DNA from: Mesostigma viride
Lineage: Eukaryota > Streptophyta > Mesostigmatophyceae > Mesostigmatales > Mesostigmataceae
Assembly (NCBI GenBank): GCA_009746045.1
Contig: RPFO01001415.1
Span: 1 to 64,000, forward strand
Reading direction: 5' to 3'
Length of the DNA stretch: 64,000 nucleotides
Shown: one piece after another, positions 57,783 to 64,000 of the stretch
How positions within the stretch are numbered: position 1 is the first letter of the stretch
How the letters are laid out: every line of letters begins with the position of its first letter
The notes under the pieces: generated by a model
Told to the model about the DNA's origin: nothing
The model's input: only the letters and a program-made list of their open reading frames with translations
Database searches by the model: none
Program-made: the position numbers and the translations under genes

Positions 57783-59803
57783 TAATTGATTAATTAGTTA
57801 ATTAGGAACATAACTCCGTTGGGAGTATATGTAGCACATAGCCCAGAGAAGGGGCATATGAGCCTATGATACATTCTAAGCGACTTCCTGCAAGAGTGGG
57901 AATGTAAACGACCCTTGCTCTAGGTGCACCATGGCACTTGCAGCCCCATGATCTTCAAGCTATGCCCAGCTAAGGGGGAGCCTGTCATGGGGGGGAAGAT
58001 CAGCATAGCTATACAAAAGCTAGGGCATGGCGTCTCAGCAGAGAGTTACTCCCTGCATGGGCACGGCATAACTAAATAAAGCTAGGCATCATCTGGAGTG
58101 TGGCACATCATCGGCACGCATGTACATGATTAAATAAAGCGCGTGGCTGAGCTAGTATAGTGCCTGTTGGAGGCGTACATGTACATGGCCACGGTCGATC
58201 TATTCTATGTACACTACTTCTGTTGTATTCCCCTAGGCTGGAGCTTCTGGAGTCGCTGGGGCCGCGGTGGTCGAGGGGGTCGCGTGCCAGGGCTTGTGGC
58301 CGACGTAGATGGCCGCCCCCTTCCAGTACACCGGCTGGCCCGCCTTGGTCTGCCGGAGCTGGAGGTAGGTCGGCCATAGCTCCCGTCGCCGTTGTTGCTG
58401 AGCCAGGGTCAAGTCGTCGTCAGTGGTGAAGTGAGTCTTCTCGAGCCGCTTGCGGCGACTGAGAAACGAAATCTTGTCCGCTGGGCTCTCAAAGATGATC
58501 TCGAAGAAGCGGAGGCGCCCCGGCCTTACCCCGCGCGCGGGGGAGGCGGTGGGCGGTCAGCTTAATCTCACCGAGGAGGCCCATGCGTGCAAGGATTTTG
58601 CTCTCAAACGCACATGCAAGCTTCTCGGAATTCTCACCGTCCTCCATGTCGAAGTTCTTGAGTATGGCGTTGAGGCTGCGCTTGGCGAGCTCGGCCTCCT
58701 CGCGGAGGTCAAGCGTCTGCCGCTGGAGCTGGGCTGCGACGGCGGATCGAGGTGGTGGAGGTGGTGTGCTGCTTAAGCATATCTGCCCAGGTCGTGATGG
58801 GAGGAGCATCGCCGGCCAGGCCAGCAGGGGCTGGCTTGGCGGCAATGTCCTTCACCGCCTGGGCGGTGAGGCCGGCGGTGTTCTGCAGGACCTCGATAGC
58901 GATGGCATTGTCCTTAAGACGCTGGTCGATGTCGCGGAGCTGGGCGGTGATGGCGTCGGAGGTGGGGGTGGTGGCGGTGGAGGAGGCGAGGAGGGTGGAA
59001 GTGGCGGTGGAGATGGTGGGGAGCTCAGCAGCCAGCGTGCCGCCCATTGCCGCCACATCTGTGGCAAGGGGGGTCACGTGAGCATGCTCGAAAGCTTCCT
59101 TAAGGAGGGCGCGGACGATGGATTCTGTCGCAACGGTGGGGGGCGGTGGGGGGGGGCGGCCAGATCTCGACGTCGGAGCGCCCGAGGAGGGAGCAGAGGG
59201 CGAAGTGTTGGAGCTTGGGGCGATTCATGCGGCCAACGCGCGGGAGATCCTCGACGGGGTCGGCAGGTAGACTGCCTGGCCAGAGGCCGCGGTTGTGGGA
59301 GCACAGGTCCAAGCACAGGTCAATGAGCGAGGCGTACGTGCCGAAAAACACGCTTTCCATGAAGACGGCTCCCGGACCGCGTTTCCAGAAGCCATATGCG
59401 TTGATGTCAAAGGAGATCTCGTCCCAGTGCGGCTCGGCAGAGCGACTGCTGCGCTTGGGCTCTGGCGAGGCAGATGGCGAGGCAAGCCCGGGGGGCTGGG
59501 CCAGCACCAGTGCGCGACTAGTGTCACCGCTGCCTGCCGGACCGGATGGCGAAGCTGCAGCCGGAGCTGCAGACGTATTTTCATTGCCGAGCGCAGCCGC
59601 CAGGCTGCGTTGCGTCGAGGCGCGTTTGTTCGCCATATATTGCGTAATAGCGTCGGAAAATTATAGCAGCATGTGCGTCGTAGAAAGACGCATCGATTGT
59701 GATATTCACGTCTAAATTCGGTGCTCAAACGTGAAAGTTACGAGCTCCGCCGTCAGCCATGGCTACCTCGTGGCTCGTGGCTCGTCCGTTTCTTAAATGC
59801 CGC
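57783..59803 (-). mobile_element. Full-length ORF1-only LINE ('half-LINE'), 2,021 bp
   Basis: An 11-bp duplication acccccattat at 57,772-57,782 and 59,804-59,814 defines exact ends. On the minus strand: a 5' UTR of about 167 bp, ORF1 from 59,636 to a TAG at 58,233, a ~430-bp 3' UTR with the hairpin actcc-caac-ggagt and a TTAA-like tail at 57,783-57,806. No endonuclease or RT lies inside. It inserted antisense into the endonuclease region of another LINE. The truncated copies at 54,715 and 55,630 share its 3' end; those at 31,200 and 33,707 share the ORF1 C-terminal box followed by a 3' UTR with no ORF2. Confidence 0.85.
58233..59636 (-). pseudogene. ORF1 of the half-LINE (L1 ORF1p-like), frameshifted
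   Basis: Starts MANKRASTQRSLAAALG at 59,636. The N-terminal part has an unknown folded region (HWDEISFDINAYGFW, SVFFGTYASLIDLCLDL). Then comes a coiled-coil-like stretch (ITAQLRDIDQRLKDNAIAIE), an RRM-like region around 58,500-58,720 (LKNFDMEDGENSEKLACAF), and the C-terminal box (RRRELWPTYLQLRQ, PVYWKGAAIYVGHKPW) ending at TAG 58,233-58,235. Order and motifs fit L1 ORF1p/Transposase_22, an RNA-binding chaperone. Frame changes lie next to a G-run at about 59,138-59,156 and near 58,730-58,850, so the ORF may be intact in reality. Confidence 0.65.
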
Positions 59804-59814
59804 ACCCCCATTAT

Positions 59815-60187
59815 GCTCTCGGTAATTGTCGGATATGCCCCACATGCTGGGCACCCGGCCGAGGACCGCGCAGCGTTCTTCAACCAGTTGCTCGACATAG
59901 AGACACAGATCCCACGTCAATACATCGTTGCCATCTTGGTGGATGCCAACGCGACCCTGCCCGTGGGCCGCGGGGGCTGCGTGTATGCGCCGCGCCTAAC
60001 CGATAGCAATGCCAACACCCCCCTACTTGAGCAACTACTCACTGAGGGGGACTTGACTGCTGCCAATACGCTGTTCGCTAAACCTGATGCACTAGTGACC
60101 TTTGTGGGCCCCATGCGCAGGGCGGCTGGCTCGATGCTCCCTCGGCGGCGATGTGTATGCTTGGACTACATAATGAGATTAGCATAG
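59815..60187 (+). pseudogene. LINE ORF2 APE-type endonuclease, right piece
   Basis: LSVIVGYAPHAGHPAEDRAAFF, then VAILVDANATLPVGRGG, and the end TFVGPMRR...LDYIM. The VDAN block is in the place of the usual GDFN, and the final LDYI is a standard endonuclease signature. The coding stops where a repeat of the gtactccgtggcat family begins near 60,167. The apparent start at 59,759 lies in the inserted half-LINE and is not the original start. Confidence 0.7.
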
Positions 60188-60203
60188 TACTCCGTGGCAT
60201 GCC

Positions 60204-60519
60204 TTTGCGCATGACACGCAAGTACTTACTTACTTGTGAGTTGACTTAAGTATATATTTATTACCATGTGCCTCCTTCAGGAGTCACGACTTATTGATGA
60301 AACCGATACAGATACCATGATTACCATTCAAGAAATGGCAAAATTATGAAAAGAGCTTGACTTTAGAACGTCCTCGACGTGGGCCAACAGGGCCTAGATG
60401 CTATCCCAAGCACATTCCCTGGATGTGCTCATCCAACATAATCTTGAGAACTGTACAGCAGATGCTGCTGTTCATAGGCAGCCGTTTGCAGACAATCCCC
60501 TGCCTCCCATGGCACCTTC
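60204..60519. other. No gene seen
   Basis: 3' flank of SEC31 and end of LINE debris. A weak hairpin (cctcc-ttca-ggag) lies near 60,272. Confidence 0.5.
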
Positions 60520-62870
<2,351 letters not shown>

Positions 62871-63649
62871 CTGGTGTATGGAGGTGATGGGGTGGAAGAG
62901 AGCGTCGGGCAAGAGAGTGTGGGAGGCGGGGGAGGGGGGGGGGGGGGAGGCGGGGTGGATAACAAGGGGGGCATGTTGAGCAAGTGGGGGTGGAGGGGGA
63001 GTGAGTTGGGCAGGGAGTGGAGAAGCGGGAATGTGGTTAATCAAGCAAGCAGGGGGGTGGGGGTGGGAACGTCGTGGGCAAAAAGAGGGGCGGGCAGTGG
63101 GGACATTGGGCAAGAGGCGGAGGCGGTGTGATTCGGCAATGATGGGAGGAAGGAGAGGGCAGACTTGTTTGATGAAGGGGAAACAAAAAATAAATAGAAA
63201 ATAATGTTCATTAACGCTATTGGAAAACAATGGTGCACATGAACATGGGCCAACACAGGGCCAAAACAGGAAAAACGATTGCGATTACGACAATGACAGT
63301 GATCTGGTGGGGGGTGGTTGCCCGTAAGAATACTTGAAAAACCCTTGCTGCACCAACAAAGGGCGCTGTCTTACGGGCTGGATGGAACTCAAGGGAAAAG
63401 TTTTCAGGAGAGAGATGGGCAAGGGGAAAGAGGGTGCGCGTGGGTGGGGGGGTGGGGAGTGGGGGGGAAGGAGCAAGAAGAGGCAAAACAAAGGGTGACG
63501 ACCACAACAGCCTTGAAGGCAAAACAAAGGCAGAAACAGTGAAGGTCCATGTCAAAATACTCACGCCCGTACTGCAACTTTTATATAAGCAAGTGCTTGA
63601 GTTCCTGCGAGCGACACTGTGCCTGCCGCCCCACATCTTGCCGCACACG
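62871..63649 (-). other. SEC31 upstream intron (no exon recognised)
   Basis: Open frames exist, but none resembles SEC31. C-rich tracts on the minus strand precede the acceptor at 62,871-62,872. Confidence 0.5.
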
Positions 63650-64000
63650 ACACACGCGTGTGGCATCCGCCACAAGCACATGCCAACCTTGTACGGCACA
63701 GGCATCCGCCACAAGCACATGCCAACCTTGTACGGCACAGGCATCCGCCACAAGCACATGCCAACCTTGTACGGCACAGGCATCCGCCACAAGCACATGC
63801 CAACCTTGTACGGCACAGGCATCCGCCACAAGCACACGCCAACCTTGTACGGCACAGGCATCCGCCACAAGCACATGCCAACCTTGTACGGCGCAGGCAT
63901 CCGCCACAAGCACATGCCAACCTTGTACGGCACAGGCATCCGCCACAAGCACATGCCAACCTTCTCCGGCACAGGCATCCGCCACAAGCACATGCCAACC
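63650..64000. repeat. 39-bp minisatellite, ~9 copies to window end
   Basis: Unit 'catccgccacaagcacatgcc' plus 18 bp. As 39 is a multiple of 3 it stays open in all minus frames, but its product resembles nothing in SEC31 and it is probably intronic. Confidence 0.93.

Noticed and set aside
59759..59814. Start of the 142-aa endonuclease ORF
   Set aside because: The first ~18 codons lie in the inserted half-LINE and target copy, so the Met is accidental.
63217..63993. 258-aa minus ORF with 13-residue repeats
   Set aside because: The repeat part is a 39-bp minisatellite and the rest does not resemble SEC31; treated as intronic.

Overview
This window is nuclear DNA of a eukaryote, most likely a green alga (Chlorophyta); I cannot name the species. 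Three things point there. A five-exon gene encodes a plant-type solanesyl diphosphate synthase with an organelle-transit-like N-terminus. A plant-like SEC31 gene is present. A short run of CCCTAAA telomere-type repeats lies inside an intron. The coding DNA is GC-rich, the introns are GT-AG, and poly-G runs and minisatellites are abundant. There are no bacterial features.

Layout. 1-10,710: a nearly complete chromodomain Ty3/gypsy LTR retrotransposon whose 5' LTR is cut by the window edge. It carries an extra RNase H1-N/viroplasmin-like ORF before gag and a large unknown ORF between integrase and the 3' LTR. 10,711-15,350: a decayed second retroelement into which the first one inserted. 16,331-20,875: an interleaved inverted structure (A-E-A'-E') whose forward A arm has taken up several insertions, one of them a 2,274-bp transposon with TTAA target duplication. 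21,523-31,116: a giant low-complexity plus-strand gene with one TM segment and several apparent frameshifts. 31,117-34,900: LINE debris. 35,499-45,863: a six-exon minus-strand giant gene of unknown function with an 80-bp minisatellite in one intron. 47,102-50,847: the solanesyl diphosphate synthase gene. 51,516-60,203: a dense nest of LINE and Ty3 pieces. 60,520-64,000: the 3' part of SEC31 on the minus strand.

The most interesting system is in the LINE debris. One family has only ORF1 (an L1-ORF1p-like protein) followed directly by a 3' UTR, with no ORF2. A full-length 2,021-bp copy with an 11-bp target duplication sits inside the endonuclease ORF of a LINE. Shorter 5'-truncated copies share its 3' end. 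All end in a small hairpin plus a TTAA-type tail, and the ORF2-bearing LINE has the same kind of 3' end. This suggests a 'half-LINE' that parasitises the ORF2-bearing LINE through a shared 3' end.

Many transposon ORFs and the giant gene are broken by single-base shifts, several next to long G runs, and the two LTRs differ mostly by indels. Some frameshifts may therefore be assembly errors rather than real decay. All exon models were made by eye from splice sites, phase and family similarity.
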